Shown here one piece after another: positions 51,317 to 60,283 of a stretch of DNA of 64,000 nucleotides (the stretch's first letter is position 1; each line of letters starts with the position of its first letter). The translations under genes were made by a program, and so were the position numbers. The notes beneath the pieces are model-generated. The model was not told the DNA's origin, searched no databases, and worked only from the letters and a program-made list of their open reading frames with translations. The stretch is from Ktedonobacteria bacterium (GTDB taxonomy: Bacteria > Chloroflexota > Ktedonobacteria > Ktedonobacterales > JACDGC01). Location of the stretch: the NCBI GenBank assembly GCA_027459785.1, contig DAIDGU010000045.1:62001-126000 (forward strand), given 5' to 3'.

Positions 51317-51772
51317 ATGGAACTGATCATTTTCATTGGTTTGCAAGGCGCGGGCAAGAGTACGTTCTATCAGCAGCGGTTCGCTGCCACGCATGTGCTG
51401 GTGAGCAAGGACCGGCTGGGCAACAATCCGCATAAGCAGCGCCGCCAGATGGAATTGCTTACGGCAGCGCTTGCCGCCGGAAACTCCGTCGTTGTCGATA
51501 ACACGAATCCCACTGCGGCGGATCGCATGCCGCTCGTCGCCGCCGGGCGGGCGCACGGGGCAAACGTCAGCGGCTACTACTTCTTGGCGACGCCACGGGA
51601 GGCGCGGGCGCGCAACCAGCAGCGCGAGGGGGCCGCGCGCGTTCCCGATGTCGCCATCTATGCCACTCAAAAAAGCATGCAGCCCCCGACGTATGCCGAG
51701 GGCTTTGATCAGATCTACACGGTTGCCAGCGACGCGGGTGGCGGTTTCGTCGTCTTGCCCCTGGCACGTTGA
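51317..51772 (+). CDS. P-loop polynucleotide kinase-like protein
   Basis: A 151-residue P-loop kinase. It starts MELIIFIGLQGAGKST (Walker A), then VSKDRLG and the strand VVVDNTNPTAADR, which matches the kinase domain of PNKP/T4 polynucleotide kinase (substrate Asp and DNTNP). Such enzymes phosphorylate 5'-OH ends of DNA or RNA during repair. The start at 51317 is chosen because the domain begins there; GGGGAGG is 11 bases away and the open frame back to 51278 is without similarity. The LexA-like boxes upstream support a DNA-damage role. Confidence 0.85.
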   Translation: MELIIFIGLQGAGKSTFYQQRFAATHVLVSKDRLGNNPHKQRRQMELLTAALAAGNSVVVDNTNPTAADRMPLVAAGRAHGANVSGYYFLATPREARARNQQREGAARVPDVAIYATQKSMQPPTYAEGFDQIYTVASDAGGGFVVLPLAR

Positions 51773-51876
51773 CTACCAGCTTCACCAGGAAGGACTGAAA
51801 CCCTTGTTCGCAGCCCGCTAGATCGTTCTTGTCCATTCACTGGCTCATAGCACCATCCGCGCCACCTTCTCAGCGA

Positions 51877-53469
51877 TCAGGAATGCGTCCAGGAGTAGGA
51901 ACCCGTGTCGTATTGCAACCCATTCTCCTGATAGGTGAATGAATAGCTGACGGATGCGCCTGAACTGAAGCCGCCCGCCGTATACGTCCAATTGCCGGAG
52001 CTATTCGACATATTGACGTTCTGCTGGGTCTGGCCGGCAATGGTGTAGTGCAGGATCACATATCCTGCCGTCCAGTTGCAGGGCGTGAAGGTAAAGGTTG
52101 CCTGGGTGGAACCTGCGTTCGCCACACTCTGCGAGAAGCTGCCGGAAGTGCAGCCCGACGGCGTCCACGAATAGGAACCCGTGTCGTATTGCAGCCCGTT
52201 CTGCTGGTAGGTAAACGAATAGGTCATCGTCTGCCCGGAACTGATACTCGGCACGCTATATTCCCAACGCGCGGTGCTGCTGTTGTACGTCATATTGACG
52301 TTTTGCTGCGTCTGGCCGCTGATCGTGTAGTGCAGGATCACATATCCCGCCGTCCAGCCGCAGGGTTGGAACCAGGGTAAGGCTGTCGTCGAACTGGAAG
52401 CGACCACGCCCTGAGTGAAACTGCCGGAAGTGCAGCCGGAGGTCGCGGTCGGCGTCGCGGTGGCCACACTGGTTGGCGTGGGGGTGGGTGTCGCCGTGCT
52501 GCCGCTCGTGGTATAGACACGCACGTAATCGACCAGCATCGACGCGCCGGAGACGGTCGCCCCTGTCGGGCCGCCACCGAACGCATTGGGAAAGCCGCCG
52601 CCCATCGCCAGATCAAAGATGATGAAGAAGCTGTGATCGACAGCGTTGGCCCAGGTGGTTGGATCCATCCCCGGATTGTTCGAGTAGGCAGTGAAGAAGT
52701 TGACGCCATCCAGATACCAGCGAATCTGCTCCGGTGAGACGCTGCGGTCCACCTCGACCCGATAGGTATGGAAGCCGGTCTGTAGCCCTGAAGCGGGATA
52801 TTTTCCGCTGCCATAGCCGGTTGTCTCGTTGCATGGTCCCCCCGGATCGACACCGCAGTGGAGCGTGCCAAACTCAGAACTCATGCCATTGACATCTTCC
52901 ATCGCATCGATCTCGCCGATGCTGGGCCAGTTGGTATAAACGCCTCGGAAGGCCGAACCGAGCATCCAAAACGCCGGCCAATAGCCCAGGCCGTTCGTCG
53001 TTGTGACATTCGGCTGCTGAATCGATGCCTCGACCGCCATCTCGCCGCCCGCGGGTGCCGCGAAATTCGTTAATTGCGTCTCGATGCGCCCCGAAGTCCA
53101 CGAGCCACCACTGTTGATGGCGGTGATGACGAGATGGCCGTTGCCGTCCTCATGGACATTGGAAGGGCTGGTGGTCATCGATTCGACTTCGCCCGTTCCC
53201 CAATTGGCTGCGGGGCAACCCGGATAGCAGGTTCCTGTATCATACAGCCAATTGGTTGTACTGGGTTGGGTACCCGCCGCCCCATTGAATTCATCGCTCC
53301 AGACCTCTGTCCAATTAGCGGCATCGGCCTTCGGCACGCCCCCCATAAAATGGAGCGCCAGTGAACTGACGATCAGCACACACATCGCCGCGACCGCCGC
53401 ACGCAAGAAGACATGGCGACGTGGTGATGGAGCAGCGGAATCCTTGTTCGCTCGCGTAAACAGCGCCAT
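51877..53469 (-). CDS. Secreted GH16 endo-beta-1,3-glucanase with two CBM56-type modules
   Basis: A 530-residue exported enzyme. A signal peptide (about 22-50, cleavage after KADA) precedes a GH16 domain (about 52-320) with EVWSDEFNG, the catalytic GEIDAMED (Glu186 nucleophile, Glu191 acid/base) and the family end VDYVRVY. After a Thr-rich linker come two repeated ~90-residue modules, each starting CTSGSF and containing WTAGYVILHYTI, QTQQNVNM and GLQYDTGSYSW, as in CBM56 glucan-binding modules. Predicted role: extracellular degradation of laminarin or fungal wall beta-1,3-glucan. AAGGA precedes the ATG. The LacI gene lies upstream on the same strand. Confidence 0.9.
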   Translation of the reverse strand: MALFTRANKDSAAPSPRRHVFLRAAVAAMCVLIVSSLALHFMGGVPKADAANWTEVWSDEFNGAAGTQPSTTNWLYDTGTCYPGCPAANWGTGEVESMTTSPSNVHEDGNGHLVITAINSGGSWTSGRIETQLTNFAAPAGGEMAVEASIQQPNVTTTNGLGYWPAFWMLGSAFRGVYTNWPSIGEIDAMEDVNGMSSEFGTLHCGVDPGGPCNETTGYGSGKYPASGLQTGFHTYRVEVDRSVSPEQIRWYLDGVNFFTAYSNNPGMDPTTWANAVDHSFFIIFDLAMGGGFPNAFGGGPTGATVSGASMLVDYVRVYTTSGSTATPTPTPTSVATATPTATSGCTSGSFTQGVVASSSTTALPWFQPCGWTAGYVILHYTISGQTQQNVNMTYNSSTARWEYSVPSISSGQTMTYSFTYQQNGLQYDTGSYSWTPSGCTSGSFSQSVANAGSTQATFTFTPCNWTAGYVILHYTIAGQTQQNVNMSNSSGNWTYTAGGFSSGASVSYSFTYQENGLQYDTGSYSWTHS

Positions 53470-53747
53470 TGCTCGTTCCTTTCTTCCTGTACCAGGAATC
53501 AGCGAAAATCAGGTTTTGCGGTAAAAATCAGCAGGCTCTTAAGCATCGCCGTCGATCTTGAGTCTGCTCGCGTGTAGGCCGCCTCCTTCCTCGTCAAAGG
53601 CAAACGAATATCCAGCCAGGGGCTTCAAAAACCCCTTGCTTGCAATGGAGGGTATAAGAATGCTGGCGCTCAGCTTAAGCTGGCGTCGCTCGTGTTTGTG
53701 TTCGACACTGTAATTTGTTTGTAAGCTACCGCGTGACAAGTCAGCTT

Positions 53748-54854
53748 CTAGGAACTAACTGTCGTTGCTGGGGAAGTGCCGCTTGAGGCGCGCACGATAA
53801 GACTGGTTGGTAGCTGAATGCGAAGAGGCTGGTTGACCAAGTGATCAGCTTCATGAGGAAGGGCTGCCAACTTGTCATATCTTTGCTCCTGCCCATGTCC
53901 AACATGATGATCGGGTTCGATCATCGTCAAAAGGATCGCGCTGGCTTTGCGCCCCATTTCAATAAACGGTTGGCGCATAGTGGTGAGCGGGGGGCGCGTG
54001 TAAGCGGAGAGCAGATTATCATCGAAACCGATGACAGCTACATCCTCCGGTACACGAATGCCCTGTTGCTCAGCTACTTCCAACACCCCATACGCCATCT
54101 GATCGTTACCGGCAAAGATCGCGGTAGGCCACTCGTTGCGATCCCGTCCGAAGAGGCGTAGCGCGCAGTGCCGCCCGCTGGCGCTGTCAAATTCACCCTG
54201 GAGCAACAACGTGGGATCAGCGGCGAGTCCCACCTCTTGCAACGCCTGACAAAATCCCTGGTAGCGTTGCATGACGCAATAATAGCTCGGCGGACCGAGG
54301 ATGTGAGCGATGTGCCGGTGGCCTAGCTCAAGGAGGTGGCGCGTCGCCTGATAGGCACCGGCCTGGTTATCGATGCCCACCCAAGGAACCGTAATCGCTT
54401 CCTCCTGGTCATCAATCATGACGAGCGGCAGACCATGCCGCGCGCGATCGATGAGGGGCCGCGCGAGGCGTCCTGGTAGGATGGCCAGCAGGCCGGAGAC
54501 CATGCGTAGCGCGAGGATGCGGTCCAGCACATCCGTGTGATCGCGCTCAAAACTGATGCTATAGAGGACGACTTCATATGCCGTGTCTTCGATATACTCG
54601 GCGACGCCGCGCATGATCTCCGGCACCGCCGGCCAGGTCAGCGGCGGTGCCAGCACGCCGATCAAGCGTGTGCGACCGCCGGCCAGCCCGCGCGCCGTGA
54701 CGTTAGGAACGAAGCCATGTTCTTGCACGATGCGCATCACTCGCTCGTGCAAAGCAGGATCGACCGATGGATTGTGATTTAGGACACGCGAAACGGTCGC
54801 TTTAGATACGCCGGCCAACCGGGCGATATCATTGATGGTCAGCTTTTCCTGCAT
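53748..54854 (-). CDS. LacI-family regulator, probable regulator of the glucanase
   Basis: A 368-residue repressor. The N-terminal HTH reads TINDIARLAGVSKATVSRVLNH, followed by the hinge helix (RGLAGGRT) and a periplasmic-binding-type sugar domain (IGVLAPP, DDQEEAITVPWVGIDN, IFAGNDQMAYGV, VIGFDDNLLSAYTRPPLTT). It should bind a glucan-derived sugar. The start at 54854 begins directly with the HTH. Upstream, a perfect 16-bp palindrome fills the spacer of its own promoter. It is followed by the GH16 gene after 278 bases on the same strand, which suggests control of that gene, although no copy of the palindrome is seen before GH16. Confidence 0.93.
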   Translation of the reverse strand: MQEKLTINDIARLAGVSKATVSRVLNHNPSVDPALHERVMRIVQEHGFVPNVTARGLAGGRTRLIGVLAPPLTWPAVPEIMRGVAEYIEDTAYEVVLYSISFERDHTDVLDRILALRMVSGLLAILPGRLARPLIDRARHGLPLVMIDDQEEAITVPWVGIDNQAGAYQATRHLLELGHRHIAHILGPPSYYCVMQRYQGFCQALQEVGLAADPTLLLQGEFDSASGRHCALRLFGRDRNEWPTAIFAGNDQMAYGVLEVAEQQGIRVPEDVAVIGFDDNLLSAYTRPPLTTMRQPFIEMGRKASAILLTMIEPDHHVGHGQEQRYDKLAALPHEADHLVNQPLRIQLPTSLIVRASSGTSPATTVSS

Positions 54855-54944
54855 GCAGCATGACCTCCTCCGCTGCGTACATCAGTGCTGCCACAGCCAG
54901 CTTTGGCCTGGGCAACATCACCGGTAGCATCAGCGTTCAGTACA

Positions 54945-54973
54945 ACTATAACCCAGAAACCGGTTTCTGTCAA
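54945..54973 (-). promoter_or_regulatory. lacI promoter with operator in the spacer
   Basis: On the minus strand TTGACA (54973-54968, perfect) and TATAGT (54950-54945) are 17 bases apart. The palindrome CAGAAACCGGTTTCTG (54954-54969, CpG centre) lies between them, the classic form of a LacI-family operator. Strong autoregulation is expected. Confidence 0.85.
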
Positions 54974-55028
54974 GCCCTTTACACATGATTTTTAGGGGGA
55001 AATGGGCAATGAGCAGGAGATACGAACA

Positions 55029-55058
55029 CCCCCTCGCCATCCGTAGATGAGGAGGGGG
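55029..55058 (-). terminator. Hairpin between secF and the lacI promoter
   Basis: CCCCCTC (55029-55035) and GAGGGGG (55052-55058) form a 7-bp stem with a 16-base loop, 27 bases beyond the secF stop. A U run is absent, so it is a weak terminator call. Confidence 0.4.
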
Positions 55059-55085
55059 CAGCGGCTACCTGTAAGTAAGCCAGGG

Positions 55086-56516
55086 CTAGCGCGCGTTCGC
55101 GCGGGCCAGGCTGCGCCCGCCGCGCACCTGCACGGCGGTCGTGGGCTTGCGCCCGAACCACGTGCGCCATTCGCCCGTCTCCCACACCACCAGCAGCATG
55201 CTGGCGTTGAAGATCGAGCTATAGGTGCCGCTGAAGATGCCCACCAGCAGCGCCAGGGTGAAGGGGCGGATGCTGTCGCCGCCGAAGAGCGTCAGCGCCG
55301 TCAGCGTGACGAGCACGGTCAGCGAGGTATTCAGCGAGCGCGCCATCGTCTGCAAGAGGCTCGCGTTCACGATATCCACGAACGTTTCCGAGGAGCGCCG
55401 CTGCGTGTTCTCGCGGATGCGGTCGAAGACGACGATGGTGTCGTGTACCGAGAAGCCGATCACCGTCAACACGGCGGTGACAAAGAGCGTATCCACCTTG
55501 AAGACGCTGGGGAAGATGTGGCCCAGGATGGCCCACACGCCCAGCACCACCAGCACGTCGTGCAAGAGCGCGAAGAGCGCGCACACGCCATAGCGAAACG
55601 ACTTGCTCCAACTGCCGACATTGCGGAAGGCATAGGCGATATACGCCAGGATGAACAGCGAGGCGACGATGACCGCCGCGATGGCCAGGAAGGTCGTGCT
55701 GCTGGCGATGGCCGGCCCGACCGATTGCAACTGCGACTGGTACAGCACGCCATATTGCGCCAGCAAGCTGGACTCGATGGGCTGCAACTGTTGCGGCGTC
55801 AGCAAGGTCTGAGTTTGCACGGTGACGATCTGGTCCGTCGAGCCGGCATACACCTTGGTCAGCGTCACGGGCAGCGTCGTCGCCGCCGGCGTGGTGGTGC
55901 TGCCGGTGGTGCTTTTCGTCGGCGTGGCCGTCGCGCTGGGCGTGCCGGTCGCCGTTGGGGTCGCCGATGTGGCGCTATCCGCCGGGACCACCGTTGTATT
56001 CGGCAGCGGCTTGGCCGTGATGATCGACTGCACCTGTTGTGCGGTCACATGAAAGGCCGGTCCGCCGTTAGTGCTGGAAGGTGGTGTGATCGAGAACGGC
56101 AACAGCGCATAGGTTGTCTTGCCGCCGTCCGTCGAAGCGTGGTTCAGCGGGGGCAACGCTTTGACCGTTCCCAACACGCTGCTCTGTGCCGCCAGACGCG
56201 CTAGAATCTCGCTCTGAACGTTGCTATCAACGGGGACGTTGAGCTGCACCCAGAACGTCTGTGTGCCGCCGGTGTTGAGCGCGTTCGACAGATAGACTTT
56301 GACATCTTTCGCGTTCGCTCCGGTGGCGAACACGTGGGCGATGTTGCTGGTCGCGGTAAGCGGGACCGCGTTCTGGAAGCGCAGATCGACGGTGGTGCCG
56401 CCGGTGAAGTCGATGCCCGGATTCAGTCCCCACGCGATCAAGGCGAAGAGGCCGGGGAGGATCACCAGCAGCGAGATGCCGAAGAAGATATACTTCTTAC
56501 TTGTTAAATTGAACAT
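55086..56516 (-). CDS. secF: Protein translocase subunit SecF
   Basis: A 476-residue membrane protein. The first span is followed by the family motif LNPGIDFTGGTTVDLRF (core GIDFTGGT); later DVKVYLSNALN, and the C-terminal five spans with TVIGFSVHDTIVVFDRIRENT and the final NTSLTVLVTLTALTLFGG. SecF works with SecD to pull exported proteins out of SecYEG with the proton gradient. The periplasmic domain is enlarged by a low-complexity Thr/Pro/Ala region (about residues 195-235), making it longer than the usual 300-330. The ATG is 10 bases after secD, GGAG about 13 bases away, so translation is probably coupled. Confidence 0.95.
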   Translation of the reverse strand: MFNLTSKKYIFFGISLLVILPGLFALIAWGLNPGIDFTGGTTVDLRFQNAVPLTATSNIAHVFATGANAKDVKVYLSNALNTGGTQTFWVQLNVPVDSNVQSEILARLAAQSSVLGTVKALPPLNHASTDGGKTTYALLPFSITPPSSTNGGPAFHVTAQQVQSIITAKPLPNTTVVPADSATSATPTATGTPSATATPTKSTTGSTTTPAATTLPVTLTKVYAGSTDQIVTVQTQTLLTPQQLQPIESSLLAQYGVLYQSQLQSVGPAIASSTTFLAIAAVIVASLFILAYIAYAFRNVGSWSKSFRYGVCALFALLHDVLVVLGVWAILGHIFPSVFKVDTLFVTAVLTVIGFSVHDTIVVFDRIRENTQRRSSETFVDIVNASLLQTMARSLNTSLTVLVTLTALTLFGGDSIRPFTLALLVGIFSGTYSSIFNASMLLVVWETGEWRTWFGRKPTTAVQVRGGRSLARANAR

Positions 56517-56526
56517 GGGGTGTGAT

Positions 56527-57972
56527 TTACTCCTCGTCTACGTCGTCTGAGCTGAGGGCGAGATCGCCCGCGCCGGCGAGCGCCGCCACTCGCGCCCCAC
56601 GGTTGACCGCTGCCGGGCGCTTATAGGTCGGGACGGTGATGGCGTCTTTCGGCAGCCCGAAGAGCGCCGGGTAGCGCACCACCCAGGGGAAGAAGCTCAC
56701 CAGGTCACTGAGCAGCGTGCGCGTCACCACGACCGCGGTGAAGAGCGAGGTCACGACGCCGATCAGCAGGTTGGTGGCGAAGCCGACGATGATCGTCGCG
56801 CCGAAATTGTTGCCGAAGAACGACAGGATCAAGCACGTGATGATCGTGGACATGTTCGAGTCGCGGATCGACGGCCATGCGCGCTTCCAGCCGATCTCAA
56901 TCGCCGCGCCCAGCGTCCTGCCGCCGCGTAACTCTTCCTTGATGCGCTCGAAGATCAGCACGTTCGCGTCCACCGCCATACCAATCGATAGGATCAAGCC
57001 CGCGATGCCGGCGAGCGTGAGGACCGCGCCGATGAGCTTGAGGATCGTGATGACCAACGCGGCGTATAGCGCCAGGGCCAGCGTGGCGACCAGGCCGGGC
57101 AGCCGATAGTAAAACAGCATGAACAGCACGACCAGCCCCAGGCCGATGATGGCGGCGAGGATGCTCTGGTGGATCGCCGCCTGGCCGAGCGTCGGATCGA
57201 TCTGCCGTTCGCCGGCGGTGGTCAGCGGCAAGGGCAGCGCGCCATAGCGCAGCAGCGCCGAGATGTCCTGCGCCTGCGCCAGCGTCATGCTGCCGGAGAT
57301 CTGGCCCGCGCCGGTGATCTGGCTCTGAATCGTCGCCGATTCGATCACTTTGCCGTCGAGGGTGATCGTCAGATATTGGCCGATATTTTGTTGGGTGTAG
57401 GTGGCGAATTTCTGTTTCGCCGCGCCTTGCATCTCGAATTGGATGATCGGGTTGTTCGCCTGGTCATAGGCGACGCTGATCGAGTTCGGGTCGAGGTCCG
57501 CGCCGGTGAATTCGACGGGATATTGGCCCTCTTGCACCTGCGTGCCAGCGGGGATATACGTTGAGCCGGTGTTGATGATCTCCAGGTTGCCGGTCTGGCC
57601 GAGCAGCGCCAGCGCCTGGCGGTCGTCCTTCAGGCCGGGCAGTTCCACGGAGATGAAATAGTTATTCGAGGTGGCGTCTTTCTGATAGGTGACGACCGCC
57701 TCACTTACGCCCAACCCGTTGTTGATACGGTTGTTCAGATTGTTGATTGTGGGGTCGATGAGACTGCTGATGTCGCAATTCGGCGTCTTCGCCGGGCAGT
57801 GCGCTTGCAGAATGAATTGGATGCCGCCCTGCAAGTCTAACCCCTGCTTCAAGCTGAGATCTTTCTTATTGCCCAGGATGGTGACGCTGGACGAGAGGGC
57901 GATGATGCTGGCGATGACCGCGAGGATGATGATCCCCGCCGAAAAGAGCCAACTGCGCTGTCGATTACGCAT
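56527..57972 (-). CDS. secD: Protein translocase subunit SecD
   Basis: A 481-residue membrane protein starting MRNRQRSWLFSAG. Motifs: LKQGLDLQGGIQFIL (D1), then the P1 domain with ELPGLKD, a later ISGSMTLAQAQDISALLRYGALPLP-type region, and the C-terminal six spans with GMAVDANVLIFERIKEELR. SecD and SecF form the proton-driven translocation motor. The start at 57972 has AAAGG nine bases upstream; the open frame to 58056 runs into a repeat. First gene of the secDF operon. Confidence 0.96.
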   Translation of the reverse strand: MRNRQRSWLFSAGIIILAVIASIIALSSSVTILGNKKDLSLKQGLDLQGGIQFILQAHCPAKTPNCDISSLIDPTINNLNNRINNGLGVSEAVVTYQKDATSNNYFISVELPGLKDDRQALALLGQTGNLEIINTGSTYIPAGTQVQEGQYPVEFTGADLDPNSISVAYDQANNPIIQFEMQGAAKQKFATYTQQNIGQYLTITLDGKVIESATIQSQITGAGQISGSMTLAQAQDISALLRYGALPLPLTTAGERQIDPTLGQAAIHQSILAAIIGLGLVVLFMLFYYRLPGLVATLALALYAALVITILKLIGAVLTLAGIAGLILSIGMAVDANVLIFERIKEELRGGRTLGAAIEIGWKRAWPSIRDSNMSTIITCLILSFFGNNFGATIIVGFATNLLIGVVTSLFTAVVVTRTLLSDLVSFFPWVVRYPALFGLPKDAITVPTYKRPAAVNRGARVAALAGAGDLALSSDDVDEE

Positions 57973-58022
57973 AGGAGCGTACCTTTCTCTAGCAAAGTAT
58001 GCGGTGCGTGAATGCGCGGTGT

Positions 58023-58043
58023 GGAGGCGCGATGAATCGCGCT
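58023..58043. repeat. Dispersed palindromic repeat upstream of secD
   Basis: Second full copy of the hairpin word GGCGCGA-TGAA-TCGCGC (58026-58042), preceded by TGGAG as at 20709-20713. The two copies share 21 bases. It lies about 50 bases upstream of the secD start. Confidence 0.75.
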
Positions 58044-58233
58044 TATACAATGACACGACGAAAACACAGGTGTGGGGCTAGACGGCGGGTGGTGGCGATG
58101 GAGGCGATTGCCAGCGCGCCGGTGGGATGTAGTGCCACGCAGCCCATTTGGCTTGGGCTAGTGTGCTGTGTGGCGATATCCCAATCGTAGGGCAGACATG
58201 CCTGTTCGCCATCGCGCCCGCGAGGAGGGGGAA

Positions 58234-58749
58234 TCAGGGGGCGGGGACGATGCGGTGTTCGGTGATCTGGCGCAGCGCCAATGGGAATGCGCCAACCAGT
58301 CGGAAGGCGGCGAAGCGGCGCAGGGCATTCAGGCCGCAGATCTGCGCGCAAAGGGCCAGCAGGGCCAGCGCCTCGCTGGCGCGCAACGCGGTTGCCAGCG
58401 CCGTCGCCACAACGGGTTCCGCGCGTGCGGCCTGCTCAGCCGTCGTTGACGTAGCCGCCGTTACAGGGGCGGCAGCAAACAGTGCCTGCGCATCCTTGCT
58501 GCGCGCGGCGGCGATGACGAGCAGCGTGCCACCCGCGCCAGCCATGAACTGGCCGCAGACGGCGTGCTGGGGCGCGCAAACGGCGCGCAATTGGGCATCG
58601 AACTGGACGAGCGCCCGTGCGGCCTCGCTGGGTAAGGCATGCGCGGTTTTCAGCCCGTTGCCGCCCATGACCAGCACGATGAGCATACTTACGCTCATCG
58701 CCAGGGCCAGCGGCAGTGCGGAAACTTTGCGCATAGCGATCCATCCCAT
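58234..58749 (-). CDS. Hypothetical exported protein
   Basis: A 171-residue, Ala-rich protein with one hydrophobic N-terminal segment (PLALAMSVSMLIVLVMGG) that could be a signal peptide or span, then a predicted soluble domain with two Cys (RAVCAPQHAVCGQF) that might form a disulphide, and a second hydrophobic stretch (EALALLALCAQICGL). The ribosome site is weak for either ATG at 58749 or 58734. Frame bias and composition support a gene, but no family is recognised. Confidence 0.5.
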   Translation of the reverse strand: MGWIAMRKVSALPLALAMSVSMLIVLVMGGNGLKTAHALPSEAARALVQFDAQLRAVCAPQHAVCGQFMAGAGGTLLVIAAARSKDAQALFAAAPVTAATSTTAEQAARAEPVVATALATALRASEALALLALCAQICGLNALRRFAAFRLVGAFPLALRQITEHRIVPAP

Positions 58750-58885
58750 ACTCTAATGTCGTCTCTATCGAGTGTAGTATACGCGATGTGCTCAAATCGC
58801 GCAAGCCCTTCCCCAACTTGACCTATTGCCTGTGCAACATGCAACGTTTTGGCGTGCGTTGGCGTATCTAAGATGGAGGGTTATT

Positions 58886-59128
58886 ATGTCAAAGAATGGG
58901 CGCAAGCCAACCGCGCGGCGCTATTGGAGTTGGCGGCTGAGCGCCGTTGCCGGCAGCATGGCCGTCTTCGTGGGTTTCTGGCAATTGGCGGTGCGCCAGC
59001 CGCATCCGCCGGCTTTTGGCCAGGCCACGCCGACACCGGGGGATACGTATTCCGTGCCGGGGGCCGGCCAGGGGAGCGCGTTGCCGCTGCCGGGCCAGCC
59101 ACATTCGGGGACGGGACTGTCGCATTGA
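58886..59128 (+). CDS. Small single-span protein coupled to ApbE
   Basis: An 80-residue protein with a basic N-terminus (MSKNGRKPTARRYW), one membrane span (about residues 17-36) and a Pro/Gly-rich outside tail. GGAGG lies six bases upstream of the ATG. Its stop overlaps the ApbE start as TTGA, so the two are translated together. Small proteins of this kind accompany FMN-transfer and ferric-reductase-like genes; it could be a target or anchor, but there is no flavinylation motif (D/SxxxGA[T/S]) in it. Confidence 0.7.
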   Translation: MSKNGRKPTARRYWSWRLSAVAGSMAVFVGFWQLAVRQPHPPAFGQATPTPGDTYSVPGAGQGSALPLPGQPHSGTGLSH

Positions 59129-60186
59129 TCATCCTCGCCCGCCATGCCCGCGCGATGGGCAGTGCTGTCGAGGTGCAGCTCGCGCTGGACGATCCCACTG
59201 CCTGCCCCGCCGCCGCAGCCGCGCTAGACGCCGCCCTGGCGTGGATCGCCGCCGCCGAAACCCGTCTGTCGCGCTTCATCCCCACCAGCGAACTCTGCGC
59301 CCTGAACCGTGCCGCCGGTACGCCCTTCCCCGCCTCCGAAGATCTCTTCGCCATCGTCGCCGAGGCGCTCGCCTGGTCCGCCCGCACAGACGGCCTCTTC
59401 GATCCGACCGTGCTGATGGATCTGGTCGCCTGGGGCTACGACGCCAGTTTCGATGATCCAGGCCGCGCTGGCGAGATGGAACGCGCGGAGCCGTCGCCCG
59501 CACGCCGGGGACTGGGCAGGAACCACATCGCCCCGGCTCGCAAAACGAACCTCTCCGCGCTGTTGGCACCTGCAACTAGTCATGATCGTGCGGCTGGGAA
59601 GGTTGTGTTGGACGCCCCTTCGCGGACGATCACAGTGCCGGCGGGAGTGGGGATCGATCTGGGGGGCATCGGCAAGGGGTGGGCGGCGGATGCCGTGCTG
59701 GCGCGCGTGCTGGGCGCGTTCCCGCATGCGCTGGTGAATATCGGCGGCGACCTGGCGGTGCGTGGCGGACCCGCTGGCGGCTGGATCATCGGGGCGCGCG
59801 ATCCGCGCCATGAAAGCGCAACGGAGCCGGTCTACCTGGGCGGCGTGCGGCTGCGCGCGGGCGGCATTGCGACTTCCGGCGCGGCCTGGCGTTGGTGGCG
59901 CATCAACGGCCTGCCGGCGCACCACCTGATCGATCCTCGCACGGGACGACCGGCGACGACGGTAGGCATCACGCCCGCCGAGGGGCTGCCGCTGGCGGTG
60001 ACGGCGCTGGCCCCCAGCGCCACGGAGGCCGAAGTGCGCGCGAAAGAGGCGCTGTTGCTGGGGCTGCCGGCAGGGCTGGCGCGGCTAGACGGCGGCACCG
60101 CGCGTGCCGGCTGGTTCATCATGGGCGACGGGCGCATCCACACCAGCGCCAACCTGCAAGCATATCTGGTGGCGCAAGGGGATTAA
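59125..60186 (+). CDS. apbE: FAD:protein FMN transferase (ApbE)
   Basis: A 353-residue enzyme that transfers FMN from FAD to a Thr or Ser of target proteins outside the membrane. Motifs: ARHARAMGSAVEVQL, FIPTSELCALNRAAG, GLFDPTVL, IDLGGIGKGWAADAVL (Mg/FAD site), ALVNIGGDLAVRG and HHLIDPRTGRPA. The start is inferred to be TTG at 59125, overlapping the preceding stop as TTGA, because it gives the normal family N-terminus; the longer open frame to 58849 crosses the coupled small gene. There is no signal peptide or lipobox of its own, unusual for ApbE and perhaps explained by the small membrane partner. Confidence 0.85.
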   Translation: MIILARHARAMGSAVEVQLALDDPTACPAAAAALDAALAWIAAAETRLSRFIPTSELCALNRAAGTPFPASEDLFAIVAEALAWSARTDGLFDPTVLMDLVAWGYDASFDDPGRAGEMERAEPSPARRGLGRNHIAPARKTNLSALLAPATSHDRAAGKVVLDAPSRTITVPAGVGIDLGGIGKGWAADAVLARVLGAFPHALVNIGGDLAVRGGPAGGWIIGARDPRHESATEPVYLGGVRLRAGGIATSGAAWRWWRINGLPAHHLIDPRTGRPATTVGITPAEGLPLAVTALAPSATEAEVRAKEALLLGLPAGLARLDGGTARAGWFIMGDGRIHTSANLQAYLVAQGD

Positions 60187-60226
60187 TATGCATAAGTCAT
60201 TGCGAATAAAAAATGGAATAAAACCC

Positions 60227-60255
60227 TTGACTTTTACCGAGATGCAACGTATACT
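60227..60255 (+). promoter_or_regulatory. Strong sigma-70-type promoter before the IS element
   Basis: TTGACT (60227-60232) and TATACT (60250-60255) are 17 bases apart, one mismatch each from consensus. It lies about 30 bases before the predicted left end of the TnpB element, so it belongs to the host region and now reads into the element. Confidence 0.75.
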
Positions 60256-60283
60256 CGCTGTAAGGTCGTGATCGAGGTTTTAC

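Noticed and set aside
53539..53739. 66-codon minus-strand frame between lacI and the glucanase
   Set aside because: Only a TTG start without a ribosome site; the last 30 residues look vaguely protein-like but no family was recognised.
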